Assembly (NCBI GenBank): GCA_049302755.1
Contig: JBAQMK010000002.1
Coordinates: 62,001 to 126,000 of the forward strand
Length of the DNA stretch: 64,000 nt
DNA from: UBA2211 sp049302755
GTDB lineage: Bacteria > Patescibacteriota > Minisyncoccia > Minisyncoccales > Minisyncoccaceae
Reading direction: 5' to 3'
This document shows positions 18,223-27,089 of this stretch, piece after piece. Position numbers and translations under genes: made by a program. The notes under the pieces were generated by a model, which did no database searches, was not told where the DNA came from, and worked only from the letters and a program-made list of their open reading frames with translations. Within the stretch, counting starts at the first letter, position 1. Every line of letters starts with the position of its first letter.

Positions 18223-20004
18223 ATGCAAGAAATATCACAAAACGAATTAAAGAAGATGATCTTGTTCTCTTGCGAGAGGATTGAAAGAGACAAAGAACAA
18301 ATCAATAAAATCAATGTTTTTCCGGTGCCGGACCAGGATACGGGAAACAACTTAGCCGCCACATTAAGGGGGATTAAAAACTGTATCGAAAATAAGGACT
18401 TTACTAATATTGAAGAACTATCTAATAGCGTTTTGGATGGTGCTTTAACCGCTGCTCAAGGTAATACCGGAATAATTTATACCGGTTTTTTGGCCGGATT
18501 CTTTCCTTTTATTGCTAAAAAAGAAATTGTTAATGGGACAATCTTGGGTGAAGCCTTTGAAAAAGGTTACGAAAGAGCTAAAGATTCTATTCAGAACCCT
18601 AAAGAGGGAACAATGCTTGATGTAATTCAAGCCTTTGCCTTAGGAGTAAAAGAAAAATCCAAAGAAGAAGATGATATTATCAAAATCTTCCATCATGCTT
18701 TAATCAAAGCCAACGAAGCCTTATTAGACACTCCCAATAAAATGGAGGTACTTAAAAAAGCTGGAGTTGTTGATGCCGGCGGATTGGGATTTTTAATGAT
18801 TCTGGAAACATATTTGGATACTCTACAAGAACAATCCGATCCCTTTACTATTAAATCATTGGATAAAGAAACGGCTGGAGCAAAGAGATTTGTGCAAATA
18901 CTATCAAATCGATATGAAGTGGTAGCCTTGCTTGATGATGGAGAATATACGGAAAAACAAATCAAAGACAAACTACATCACTTAGGAAACTGTCTTGATG
19001 TTATTCAAATCGGGGAAAGAACCAAAATCCATATCCATACCGATGACCCGTATGAAGTGAGGAGTATTATAAAAACCTTAGGCGTGATTGAAAATTTAAG
19101 AATTGAAGATATGGCCAAGGAGGTGACTGGAGAAAAATCAGTGGAAAATATTTCTATTGGAATTATCGTTGATGAAAGGTCAGGTTTAAGCTCAAAAATT
19201 GTTACCCATTACGGGATAGAAGTAATTCCCTTAAGAATTTCCTGGCCAGAAGGAGAGACTATTGCCGGAGAGAATATCTGTCAAAGGATAAAAGAAGCCA
19301 AAAAGCAAGGAATAGTTTCACAGCCAAAAATAGAGCCGATTGCTCCCGAATTCTTTATGGAATCATACAAAACTCAGCTACAAAAATACGAAGATGTTTT
19401 GTGTATTGTTTCTTCGGCTAAGCTTTCTGATAATTATGAAGCAGCCAAAAAGGGTAGAGAAATGCTTAATTCCAATGAAAAAGAGCACGTTTTCGTGGTT
19501 GATTCAAAGAATATCAGTGCCGGACAATCTCTGGTTGTTCTTGAAGCAGTGGAAATGATTGCCGAACAAAGAAAAATAAAAGAAATATTAAGAAAACTTG
19601 AAAAAACAGTTGAAGCGGTCAAGCTTTACTGTGTTATCGAAAAATCAGACTGGTGGAATAAGGAAAAAGCCAAGCCTTTCTGGTTCAGTAAAAAGACTGA
19701 AGTCCGTTATGCCTTAGGAGAAATGAAAAACGGAAAACTTGTTCCGACCGAAACAATGAAAACCAAAAACTTTGCCGCTGCTTTATTCGCTAAAGTAGAA
19801 AAAGAATCGAGAAGAGATATAAGAGAAGGGAAGAGGATAAGGTTGGTCATCGCTCACGGTGATAATTCACCTCAAGCTGAAGAACTAAAAACCAAAATGA
19901 AAACCATTAAAAAGACTGATATTTCATTTATTAATGTTACCGACCCGGTTACCAGCATCAATGCTTGTCCCGATAGTTTACTTATCGGTTGGATTGTGAA
20001 ATAA
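18223..20004 (+). CDS. fakA: Fatty acid kinase catalytic subunit FakA (DhaL + FakB-like C-terminus)
   Basis: 593 residues. The N-terminal DhaL kinase domain (about 1-195) has the ATP/metal motif VPDQDTGNNLAATLRG (about 35-50), AAQGNTG, and VVDAGGLGFLMILE, all intact. The middle domain carries KIHIHTDDP near residue 268, typical of FakA. The C-terminal DegV-like domain (about 310-593) lacks the ligand-contacting SGTYNSA (it has SDNYEAA) and the final GPGT motif, as expected for the non-binding FakA C-domain. It phosphorylates FakB-bound fatty acids to acyl-phosphate, the substrate of PlsY. Two FakB genes and two more PlsY genes follow. Confidence 0.9.
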   Translation: MQEISQNELKKMILFSCERIERDKEQINKINVFPVPDQDTGNNLAATLRGIKNCIENKDFTNIEELSNSVLDGALTAAQGNTGIIYTGFLAGFFPFIAKKEIVNGTILGEAFEKGYERAKDSIQNPKEGTMLDVIQAFALGVKEKSKEEDDIIKIFHHALIKANEALLDTPNKMEVLKKAGVVDAGGLGFLMILETYLDTLQEQSDPFTIKSLDKETAGAKRFVQILSNRYEVVALLDDGEYTEKQIKDKLHHLGNCLDVIQIGERTKIHIHTDDPYEVRSIIKTLGVIENLRIEDMAKEVTGEKSVENISIGIIVDERSGLSSKIVTHYGIEVIPLRISWPEGETIAGENICQRIKEAKKQGIVSQPKIEPIAPEFFMESYKTQLQKYEDVLCIVSSAKLSDNYEAAKKGREMLNSNEKEHVFVVDSKNISAGQSLVVLEAVEMIAEQRKIKEILRKLEKTVEAVKLYCVIEKSDWWNKEKAKPFWFSKKTEVRYALGEMKNGKLVPTETMKTKNFAAALFAKVEKESRRDIREGKRIRLVIAHGDNSPQAEELKTKMKTIKKTDISFINVTDPVTSINACPDSLLIGWIVK

Positions 20005-20032
20005 TATATTTAAGATAATAAAATAAAATAAT

Positions 20033-20911
20033 ATGTTTAACAGAAAAGCTTTCACGCTAATCGAATTATTGGTCGTTATCGCCATCATCGGAATCCTTTC
20101 CGGAATGATCGTGATATCAATGGGTGGATCTAATGATAAAGCTGTTATTGCAAAAAGCCAGGTCTTCTTTAATTCTTTAAGAGCTGGTTTAATGTCAAAC
20201 ATTTCAGCAGAATGGAAATTTGAAGAAGGCTCAGGAACTAGTACTCAAGATAGTTGGTGGAAAACTGCCAACGGCACTATTACCGGTGCAACTTTCAGCA
20301 CATCTTGCGTCTATAATAGTTGTTTATCGTTCGATGGAAGTGACTATGTCACGGTTGCTCATGCCAATGTTCCTATTTTCACTTCAGCTATGACGGCGAT
20401 GGTTTGGGTAAAAGGAGCTTCTCAATCAACTGCAATTATCGGACAACTTGATACTAATTCTCAAAGATCTTGGGCAATTTACAGTGCTGCAGATAAATTA
20501 AGAGTTTTACTTTCTGCTGATGGAGGAACTGCTAATTCTAAGGATTATGTAACCACAACAGCAGTTGCTTTTGATAATAAGTGGCGCTTAGTAGGTTTTA
20601 CCTACAATGCCGGCACATTAACTCTATACGTTGACGGAGCTGTTGTCGCTACTACCACAACAGTAAACGGAACTTGTAATTCATTATTCGATTCATCGGC
20701 CGCCTTAACTATGGGCTGCGATTTAGCTACAGGAACACCAGCCAATCTTTTTACCGGCATCATGGATGATACAAGATTATTTAATGCTCAAGTTCCAACC
20801 TCTCAAATTCAAGAACAATATTATGCTGGATTAAATAAGTTATTAGCCAGCGGAGAGATTTCAATTGAAGAATATTCTCAAAGAATAAGTACTCTTAGCT
20901 TAAATAAATAA
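20033..20911 (+). CDS. Prepilin-like protein with LamG-type domain
   Basis: 292 residues. The N-terminus is a type IV prepilin signal, AFTLIELLVVIAIIGIL, with the conserved Glu at position +5 but Ala rather than Gly before the cleavage point. After the helix, residues about 55-260 read as a LamG/concanavalin-like sandwich (SAEWKFEEGSGT, SCLSFDGSDYVTV, TLYVDGAVVA, GIMDDTRLFN). It is probably exported and assembled or anchored through the pilin helix. The stop and the next start overlap by one base (TAATG), tying it to fakB although it is functionally unlike its neighbours. Confidence 0.85.
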   Translation: MFNRKAFTLIELLVVIAIIGILSGMIVISMGGSNDKAVIAKSQVFFNSLRAGLMSNISAEWKFEEGSGTSTQDSWWKTANGTITGATFSTSCVYNSCLSFDGSDYVTVAHANVPIFTSAMTAMVWVKGASQSTAIIGQLDTNSQRSWAIYSAADKLRVLLSADGGTANSKDYVTTTAVAFDNKWRLVGFTYNAGTLTLYVDGAVVATTTTVNGTCNSLFDSSAALTMGCDLATGTPANLFTGIMDDTRLFNAQVPTSQIQEQYYAGLNKLLASGEISIEEYSQRISTLSLNK

Positions 20912-21795
20912 TGTCTACTGAAAAAGGCAAAATTGGATTTGTAACTGACGAAATTTGCGATCTTCCGGAAGAAATAATCAATGAAAACAATATTGGTGTT
21001 GTTAGGTATAAGATAGACTTTCAAGAACTAGCAGAAATGCCGGGTAATGTTTATCAAAAGATAAGAGAGGGGGAGAAGAGGGGAATTAAAAATTTATTAG
21101 TTAAAACCTCTCAGCCCTCAATCAATGATTTTCTTTCCGTTTTCAAAGAAAAACTTAAAGATTTTGAAGAAGTTTTGTGTATTACTTTTTCTTCAAAAGT
21201 TTCGGGAGCATACAACTCAGCCATGCAAGCCAAAAAATTCCTAGAAAAAGAACTGCAAGATAAGGTTCATATTTTCGATTCTTTAAGGGGAACCGGATGC
21301 GAAGGATTAGTTATTTTAAAAGCAATTTCTCTGCTTAAAGAAAAAATGAATGTCTCGGAGATTATTTCCAATCTTACCAAAGAGTTGCCCAATATTAAAA
21401 TGGCGGCGATATATCAAAAATCTCAATGGCTTGAAGCTTCGGGAAGGCTTCCCAGTCTTGCAAACGTTATCATTAACCGTGCAGAAAAGATGGATATCAA
21501 GCCAATTTTCGGATTTAAAAACGGTAAATTGAATATTATTGCGATCAAAAAAAATGTAAAAGATTTATCCGCGGCTCTTTTTGAAGAATTCGAAAAGTCT
21601 ACTAAAAAAGCTCGAGAATCGGGAAGAAAAATAATAGTCGCGATAACCCACGCTGATAATATGGAACAAATAGAAAAACTCAAGACCATGATTTTAAATT
21701 TAAAAAACACCGAAATCGCTTTCATTAATTTAGTTTGCTTCCCGGTCGGGGGACATATCGGACCAGGAACACTAATCGTTTCTTGGAACCAATAA
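20911..21795 (+). CDS. fakB: DegV family fatty-acid-binding protein FakB (copy 1)
   Basis: 294 residues, full length for DegV/FakB. These proteins bind one fatty acid and present it to FakA. Visible motifs: FVTDEICDLPEE at the start, TSQPSINDF, SSKVSGAYNSAMQAKKFL near residue 90 (fatty-acid-contacting SG-YNSA), and the C-terminal GGHIGPGTLIVSW. It overlaps the preceding prepilin stop by one base and lies 23 bp from the next FakB. Its ligand specificity cannot be predicted. Confidence 0.9.
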   Translation: MSTEKGKIGFVTDEICDLPEEIINENNIGVVRYKIDFQELAEMPGNVYQKIREGEKRGIKNLLVKTSQPSINDFLSVFKEKLKDFEEVLCITFSSKVSGAYNSAMQAKKFLEKELQDKVHIFDSLRGTGCEGLVILKAISLLKEKMNVSEIISNLTKELPNIKMAAIYQKSQWLEASGRLPSLANVIINRAEKMDIKPIFGFKNGKLNIIAIKKNVKDLSAALFEEFEKSTKKARESGRKIIVAITHADNMEQIEKLKTMILNLKNTEIAFINLVCFPVGGHIGPGTLIVSWNQ

Positions 21796-21818
21796 TTAGA
21801 AAAGTTAATTTTAAAATT

Positions 21819-22700
21819 ATGAAAAAAGTATCTATTATTATTGGCGAAAGCGCATCAATTACGAAAGAAATTATTGATAAATTTAATTTCGTCGTCGCTC
21901 CTTTTGTTATGGAGTGGCCGGAAGGAGAGTCTTTGAAGGGAGACAATATCTTTGAAAAAATGAGGGAAGCGGAGAAGCAGGGGATAAAAACAACTCCCAA
22001 AACATCGCAACCATCAATGGGAGTATTTAAAAAAGCTTTTGAGGAAGGACTAAAAGAATCGGAAAGTGTGATTGCCATTACCATTAGTTCAGCGATATCA
22101 GGAACATATAATTCGGCTGTCCAGGCTAAAAAAATATTCGATGAAGAAACTCAAAAAAGAATTTTTATTCTCGACACTCTTAATGCTGATATAAGTGAAA
22201 GTCTTCTTGCTATTAAGGCTACTGAATTAATTGAACAAGGATTATCGACCGAAGAGATATATAAAAATCTTGAAGCATTGCTTTCTGAAATCCATCTTTT
22301 TGCCATGCTGGAAAGTCCGAAATGGCTTGAAGCCGGCGGAAGAATAAACCACACTTTGTCGGTTATCTTATCTCAAATGCAAAAGATAGGAATGAGACCG
22401 ATTTTAGCGATAAAGGACGGCTTAATAAAGCCGGCTAATTTAAGAATGCAAGCCAAAGATACTGCCGATGCTATGTTTAAACAATTTGAAGATCTAACCA
22501 AAAAACCTCTATCGGAAAATAAGAAATGCCGGGTAGCTATTTCTCATGCCGATAATCTTGAAGGAGCACAAAAATTAAGAACCTTAATAGAAGATAAATA
22601 TCCGGAAGTTAAAATTGAATTTATAAGCATCACCAGTATGGTCATCGGTTGCCACGTCGGACCGGGAACAATAATCTGCTCCTTCTTAGCAGAAAATTAA
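21819..22700 (+). CDS. fakB: DegV family fatty-acid-binding protein FakB (copy 2)
   Basis: A longer reading begins at 21735 inside the previous gene, but the ATG at 21819 gives a standard DegV N-terminus (KKVSIIIGESASITKE) and is preferred, giving 293 residues. Motifs SSAISGTYNSAVQAK (about residue 90) and GCHVGPGTIICSF at the end are intact. The sequence differs clearly from copy 1, which in known bacteria accompanies different preferences for saturated or unsaturated fatty acids; that is an inference here. A PlsY gene follows after 8 bp. Confidence 0.9.
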   Translation: MKKVSIIIGESASITKEIIDKFNFVVAPFVMEWPEGESLKGDNIFEKMREAEKQGIKTTPKTSQPSMGVFKKAFEEGLKESESVIAITISSAISGTYNSAVQAKKIFDEETQKRIFILDTLNADISESLLAIKATELIEQGLSTEEIYKNLEALLSEIHLFAMLESPKWLEAGGRINHTLSVILSQMQKIGMRPILAIKDGLIKPANLRMQAKDTADAMFKQFEDLTKKPLSENKKCRVAISHADNLEGAQKLRTLIEDKYPEVKIEFISITSMVIGCHVGPGTIICSFLAEN

Positions 22701-22708
22701 TATAAAAC

Positions 22709-23365
22709 ATGATAAACCTTAATTACGTTTTAGTTGCTTTTATTGCTTATCTCCTCGGCTCGATTCCTTTTGCCTTGGTTTACGTCAAATTATTCCTCAA
22801 TAAAGACATGAGGACTTTCGGTTCTAAAAATACCGGAGCCTTAAATACTTTAAGAATCGTTACTCACGAAAAAGGAAAATTAATCGGAGTGATTTCTTTC
22901 TTAATCGTCTTTTTATTAGATGCATCGAAAGCAGTTTTAGCGATTATTATCGCTACGAATTTTATTCCTGAAAATCCGGCTTTGGCGATAACATTAGGAA
23001 CATTCTTCGCTATTTTAGGACATAATTATTCAGTTATCCTAAACTTTAAAGGCGGCAGAGGAGCAGCATCATTATTGGGAGTAATGTTATTCTTAAACTG
23101 GAAAATATTTCTTGCTTGGATTGCCACGGTTATTTTCTTTATGATAGTTTTTGAAATTTTATTGAGTGGAAAAATCGATAGCAAACTTATCAAAAGAGCT
23201 ATTTCCGATCAAATAGTCGGAAGATTGATCGGGGAAATAGCGGCTCTTTACACAGTCTACATTATTGATCCGACATTACTCTATCCGATATTGTTCGGAA
23301 CGATCCTAGTTGTTATTTCTCACAAAGACAGACTTTTAGAACAAATTAAAAAGAAAAATGATTAA
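22709..23365 (+). CDS. PlsY-family acyltransferase (copy 2, divergent)
   Basis: 218 residues, multi-pass. Motif 1 GSIPFALVYVKL and motif 3 GHNYSVILNFKGGRGAAS are conserved, while motif 2 reads FGSKNTGALNTLR in place of GSGN-GATN--R. It overlaps copy 3 by 8 bp and follows fakB directly, so acyl-phosphate transfer is the best guess. Different acceptor or acyl preference is possible. Confidence 0.82.
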   Translation: MINLNYVLVAFIAYLLGSIPFALVYVKLFLNKDMRTFGSKNTGALNTLRIVTHEKGKLIGVISFLIVFLLDASKAVLAIIIATNFIPENPALAITLGTFFAILGHNYSVILNFKGGRGAASLLGVMLFLNWKIFLAWIATVIFFMIVFEILLSGKIDSKLIKRAISDQIVGRLIGEIAALYTVYIIDPTLLYPILFGTILVVISHKDRLLEQIKKKND

Positions 23366-24011
23366 AACGCTCATCCTTTTAATTGTTGCTTACGTATTAG
23401 GTTCTCTTCCTTTCGGATATTTAATCACCAAATACACAACCAACAAAAATTTGCTCGAAATAGGGTGGAAAAAGAATTCTGGCTCCAACGTTTTTAAAAA
23501 CGTTGGCCTATGGCAAGGAATCTTCACTTTTATTTTTGACGTCTTAAAAGGATACTTGGCGGTTTATTTGGCTCAGTACTTTGGACTTTCACCGTTGCTT
23601 CAGGTTTTCTGCGGAGTAATGGCGGTCGTCGGACACAATTGGTCTTGTTTCCTAAGCTTTAAAGGTGGCAGGGGATTAGCAGCCTTAATTGGCGCTCTTT
23701 TCGCTCTTTCGCCCATACTTTTGCTTATCGCCTTGATTCCAACCATAATTTTTACTATAATCTGGACAGCTTCGGTTGGAACCCTGTTATCTTTCCTAAC
23801 TGCCATTATCTTCGCCTTAACCTTTAGGGGAGAATATGAAATGGCCGGATTATTGATGTTTATCTCCCTTTTTCCGGTCCTAATCAAAAGATTAAGCCCG
23901 ATCAAGGAACTGCGAAACAACCCCAATTACAAGGAATTATTAGAAAATCGGCTGGTCTTTGACCAAGATACCGTGCCGCCAATCAGGCTGAAATTTAGAA
24001 AGAAGGATTAA
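23358..24011 (+). CDS. PlsY-family acyltransferase (copy 3, most divergent)
   Basis: 217 residues, multi-pass. GSLPFGYLITKY and GHNWSCFLSFKGGRGLAA match motifs 1 and 3. Motif 2 is strongly altered (KKNSGSNVFKNVG), with the central GATN lost, so activity as a G3P acyltransferase is uncertain. It overlaps copy 2, suggesting the two products act together or form a complex. tRNA-Arg begins at the base after its stop codon. Confidence 0.8.
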   Translation: MIKTLILLIVAYVLGSLPFGYLITKYTTNKNLLEIGWKKNSGSNVFKNVGLWQGIFTFIFDVLKGYLAVYLAQYFGLSPLLQVFCGVMAVVGHNWSCFLSFKGGRGLAALIGALFALSPILLLIALIPTIIFTIIWTASVGTLLSFLTAIIFALTFRGEYEMAGLLMFISLFPVLIKRLSPIKELRNNPNYKELLENRLVFDQDTVPPIRLKFRKKD

Positions 24012-24083
24012 GCCCCCGTAGCTCAATGGATAGAGTACTGGTCTTCGGAACCAGTGGTGCGAGTTCGAATCTTGCCGGGGGCA
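24012..24083 (+). tRNA. tRNA-Arg (anticodon TCG)
   Basis: Acceptor GCCCCCG/CGGGGGC; anticodon arm CTGGT-CTTCGGA-ACCAG gives TCG (codon CGA and wobble). T loop TTCGAAT. CCA is not encoded. It abuts the end of the third PlsY gene. Confidence 0.93.
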
Positions 24084-24092
24084 CAGAGCTGC

Positions 24093-24121
24093 TTGATTTT
24101 TTCTCAAAAACAGGATATACT
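24093..24121 (+). promoter_or_regulatory. Promoter of the VirB2-like gene
   Basis: TTGATT (24093-24098), 17 bp, TATACT (24116-24121); expected leader about 20 nt. Confidence 0.5.
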
Positions 24122-24147
24122 CCAAACACATAACAAAGTCAATTAAC

Positions 24148-24543
24148 ATGTTTAAAACAAAGCTAAAAAGACTATTCTTTGCTTCAATATTGTTTTTTTT
24201 GTTTTTGAGTTTTACCCCGGTTTCGGCGGCATTAGTTAACTGCGGCAATGAAGATCAGGCTCCCTGTACCTTCAATGATTTTATGTCGATGATTAATGGC
24301 GTTATTGATTTCGTATTGTTTAGTATCGTTCCTCCGATTGCTGTGGTTACCATCGTAATTGCCGCCATCAACCTGATGACTTCTTCAGGAGACCCGTCAA
24401 AACTTGAACAGGCCAGAAAAACATTAATCTGGATAATCCTTGGATTAGTAGTTGTTTATGGAGCCTGGGCAATCGTTACCGGATTTATAGAAGCATTGGG
24501 CGGAGAAGGAGATGTCTTTAAGTTTTTTAAAACGACAGAATAA
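24148..24543 (+). CDS. VirB2/TrbC-like pilin subunit
   Basis: 131 residues: signal peptide (about 1-28, ending PVSAA), a short loop with two cysteines, and two hydrophobic helices separated by SSGDPSKLEQARKT, the polar turn seen in the VirB2-like proteins of Patescibacteria. VirB2-type proteins form the pilus or channel of type IV secretion systems. It stands alone between two tRNA genes, away from the PrgI/VirB4 operon at 55-58 kb. The same SGDPSKLE-type turn recurs in the three large proteins at 31-36 kb. Confidence 0.75.
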   Translation: MFKTKLKRLFFASILFFLFLSFTPVSAALVNCGNEDQAPCTFNDFMSMINGVIDFVLFSIVPPIAVVTIVIAAINLMTSSGDPSKLEQARKTLIWIILGLVVVYGAWAIVTGFIEALGGEGDVFKFFKTTE

Positions 24544-24549
24544 CGGCTT

Positions 24550-24622
24550 GCCCCGTTAGCTCAGTTGGTAGAGCAGGAAGCTCTTAACTTCAAGGTCAGG
24601 GGTTCGAGCCCTCTACGGGGCA
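24550..24622 (+). tRNA. tRNA-Lys (anticodon CTT)
   Basis: Acceptor GCCCCGT/ACGGGGC; D arm GCTC-AGTTGGTA-GAGC; anticodon loop CTCTTAA gives CTT (codon AAG); T arm AGGGG-TTCGAGC-CCTCT. CCA is not encoded. Only 6 bp follow the upstream stop codon. Confidence 0.93.
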
Positions 24623-24650
24623 CCCAAAATTATTTAGTAAAGAAAAAAAT

Positions 24651-24917
24651 ATGTTAACAACAGAAGAAAAAACAAAAATCGTAAGTGATAACAAGATAAA
24701 TGAAACTGATACTGGCTCAGCTGAAGTTCAGGTTGCATTACTTTCAGAAGAGATTCAAAAGCTTCTTGAGCATTTAAAGAAGCACAAGAAAGACGTCAGT
24801 TCCAAAAGAGGCTTATTGAAGATGGTTGCCAGAAGAAGAAAACTTTTGAAATTCCTTGAAAGAACCAGCGAAGAATCATACAAGGAATTGACCAAAAAGA
24901 TTGGATTAAAAGCCTAG
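24651..24917 (+). CDS. rpsO: 30S ribosomal protein S15
   Basis: 88 residues, the family length. Conserved features: DTGSAEVQVALLSEEI near residue 20, the helix LKKHKKDVSSKRGLLKMV and the RRRKLLKFL stretch that contacts 16S rRNA. It lies 9 bp upstream of pnp, the widely conserved rpsO-pnp order. No Shine-Dalgarno precedes the start. Confidence 0.97.
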   Translation: MLTTEEKTKIVSDNKINETDTGSAEVQVALLSEEIQKLLEHLKKHKKDVSSKRGLLKMVARRRKLLKFLERTSEESYKELTKKIGLKA

Positions 24918-24926
24918 TGTTAAAAT

Positions 24927-27041
24927 ATGAAGACTGAATCTTTCAAACTTAAAATCGACGATAAATTTTTAGAAGTAGATTTCAAAAATCTAGCGGAAAG
25001 AACCAATAGTTCTGTTTTTGTAAAATATGGAGAAACCTGCCTTATGGCCACTGCCGTAATGAGCAAAAAAGAAATCGAGGGAATCGATTTTTTTCCTTTA
25101 ACTGTGGCTTATGAAGAAAGATTCTATGCTATTGGAAAAATTCTTGGCTCAAGATTTATGAAAAGAGAAGGCAGACCGAGCGAACAATCAATTTTAACCT
25201 CAAGATTAATTGATAGAGCAATCAGGCCTTTGTTCCCGGCAGATTTCAAGAGGGAAGTGCAAGTAATTATTACTTGTTTGTCTTGGGATAAAGAAAGCGA
25301 TTTAGCTAGTCTTGGATTAATCGCCGCTTCAATCGTTCTTTCAACATCAGACATTCCCTGGGACGGACCAGTTGCTCCGGTAAGAATAGGAATGAGGGAT
25401 AACAACATGGTAGCTTTCCCGACTTTCGCCGAAAGAGAATCAGGATCAATGGATTTATTATTATCCGGCTTGAAATCAGAATCAAAAAAAGAAATCTTGA
25501 TTAATATGATTGAGGCAGGAATGAAAGAAATTCCTGAAGAAGATATTTTGAAAGCAGTTGAACTTGCTAAAAAATATCACGAAGACATTCTTAATTTCGA
25601 AGAAGAAATTGTTAAAAAAATAGGAAAAGAAAAGATAGTCTTGGAAGAGAAGGGAAGTGATGAAGAAATTAAAAAAGAAGTTAAAGAATTATTGGGAAAC
25701 AGAATCGATAACATCTTGAAAAAAGATGCAACCGATGACCTTCATTTAATCAGAGAAGAATTAGGAGAAATATTGAAAAAACACGATGATGCGGATAAGA
25801 CTCGCTACGGTTTTTCATTCTTCGAGAAAGAATCAGAAAGAATTATTCACGAGAATATAATCGAAAAGGGGATTCGTTTCGACGGAAGAAAATCTGACGA
25901 AATCAGAGAATTGAGTTGCGATGTTAATGTTATTCCCAGAGTTCACGGAACCGGATTATTCTGCCGTGGAGAAACAAGAGTGCTGTCATTCTTAACTTTG
26001 GGCAGTCCCGGTGATCAAAAAATATTTGAAGAAATGGAATTAAACGGAAAGAAAAGATTCATGCATCACTACAACTTTCCGCCGTCATGCGTTGGCGAAA
26101 CCGGACCACTAAGAGGACCGGGCAGAAGAGAAATCGGACACGGCATGTTGGGAGAAAAAGCTTTACGCGCCATGATTCCCGAAGCGGAAAACTTCCCGTA
26201 CACTATCAGAGTTGTTTCTGAGGTTTTGTGCTCTAATGGTTCTTCATCAATGGCTTCGACTTGCGCCGCTTGTTTAGCCTTAATGGATGGTGGAGTTCCG
26301 ATTAAGAATCCTGTTTCCGGAATTGCGATGGGATTAATGATGGAAATGAATGACAAAAAGAGTACCGAAGACAAAAAATACCTTGTTCTAACTGACGTTC
26401 AGGGAGAAGAAGACCACTACGGAGATATGGATTTCAAAGCCGCCGGAACTAAAAACGGAATTACTGCTTTACAAATGGATATCAAAGTCAGGGGAATAAC
26501 TTATCAAATAATGAAGGATGCTTTGGAACAATCCAAAAAAGCTAGAATTCAAATTTTAGCCAAAATGATGGAAACTCTTCCCGAGCCGAGAAAAGAACTA
26601 TCTCCCAATGCTCCGAGAATATACATTATTAAAATCAGACCTGATCAAATCGGAGATGTTATCGGTACTGGTGGAAAAATCATTAATGAAATTATCGATG
26701 AATGCGGAGTTCTAATTGACATCGAAGAAACCGGTGAAGTTTTTGTTACCGCTGAAAATGAAGCTTCCGCACAAAAAGCTCTTGAATGGATTAAAAATTT
26801 AACCAAAGAAGTTGCGGTAGGGGAGTTATATCAAGGAAAAATAAAAAGAATTCTTGAATTCGGTGCCTTTGCCGAGATTCTTCCCGGACAAGAAGGCATG
26901 ATTCACATTTCTCAACTAGCCAAAGAGAGAGTTAATAAAGTAACTGACGTTGTTAAAGTTGGAGATGTTGTTCCGGTAAAAGTTATCTCTATTGACGAAC
27001 AGGGTAGAATTAATCTATCATTAAAAGAGGCGAGGAAATAA
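24927..27041 (+). CDS. pnp: Polyribonucleotide nucleotidyltransferase (PNPase)
   Basis: 704 residues. Phosphorolytic 3'-5' exoribonuclease of the degradosome. Two RNase PH domains (about 1-215 and 310-540; the second contains GETRVLSFLTLG and GSSSMASTCAACLALMDGG), a helical linker between them, a KH domain with GDVIGTGGKIINEI (about 575) and a C-terminal S1 domain (GELYQGKIKRILEFGAFAEI). Catalytic residues of the second PH domain (GDMDFKAAG) are present. Co-transcribed with rpsO. Confidence 0.97.
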   Translation: MKTESFKLKIDDKFLEVDFKNLAERTNSSVFVKYGETCLMATAVMSKKEIEGIDFFPLTVAYEERFYAIGKILGSRFMKREGRPSEQSILTSRLIDRAIRPLFPADFKREVQVIITCLSWDKESDLASLGLIAASIVLSTSDIPWDGPVAPVRIGMRDNNMVAFPTFAERESGSMDLLLSGLKSESKKEILINMIEAGMKEIPEEDILKAVELAKKYHEDILNFEEEIVKKIGKEKIVLEEKGSDEEIKKEVKELLGNRIDNILKKDATDDLHLIREELGEILKKHDDADKTRYGFSFFEKESERIIHENIIEKGIRFDGRKSDEIRELSCDVNVIPRVHGTGLFCRGETRVLSFLTLGSPGDQKIFEEMELNGKKRFMHHYNFPPSCVGETGPLRGPGRREIGHGMLGEKALRAMIPEAENFPYTIRVVSEVLCSNGSSSMASTCAACLALMDGGVPIKNPVSGIAMGLMMEMNDKKSTEDKKYLVLTDVQGEEDHYGDMDFKAAGTKNGITALQMDIKVRGITYQIMKDALEQSKKARIQILAKMMETLPEPRKELSPNAPRIYIIKIRPDQIGDVIGTGGKIINEIIDECGVLIDIEETGEVFVTAENEASAQKALEWIKNLTKEVAVGELYQGKIKRILEFGAFAEILPGQEGMIHISQLAKERVNKVTDVVKVGDVVPVKVISIDEQGRINLSLKEARK

Positions 27042-27089
27042 TTTTATAAAAGTTAGTTCGCCTTTTAATTTTAAATCAGTAAATCCTAC

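Noticed and set aside
18223..20004. A novel FakA-FakB fusion
   Set aside because: FakA normally ends in a FakB-like domain without ligand motifs; the length and missing GPGT here fit ordinary FakA.
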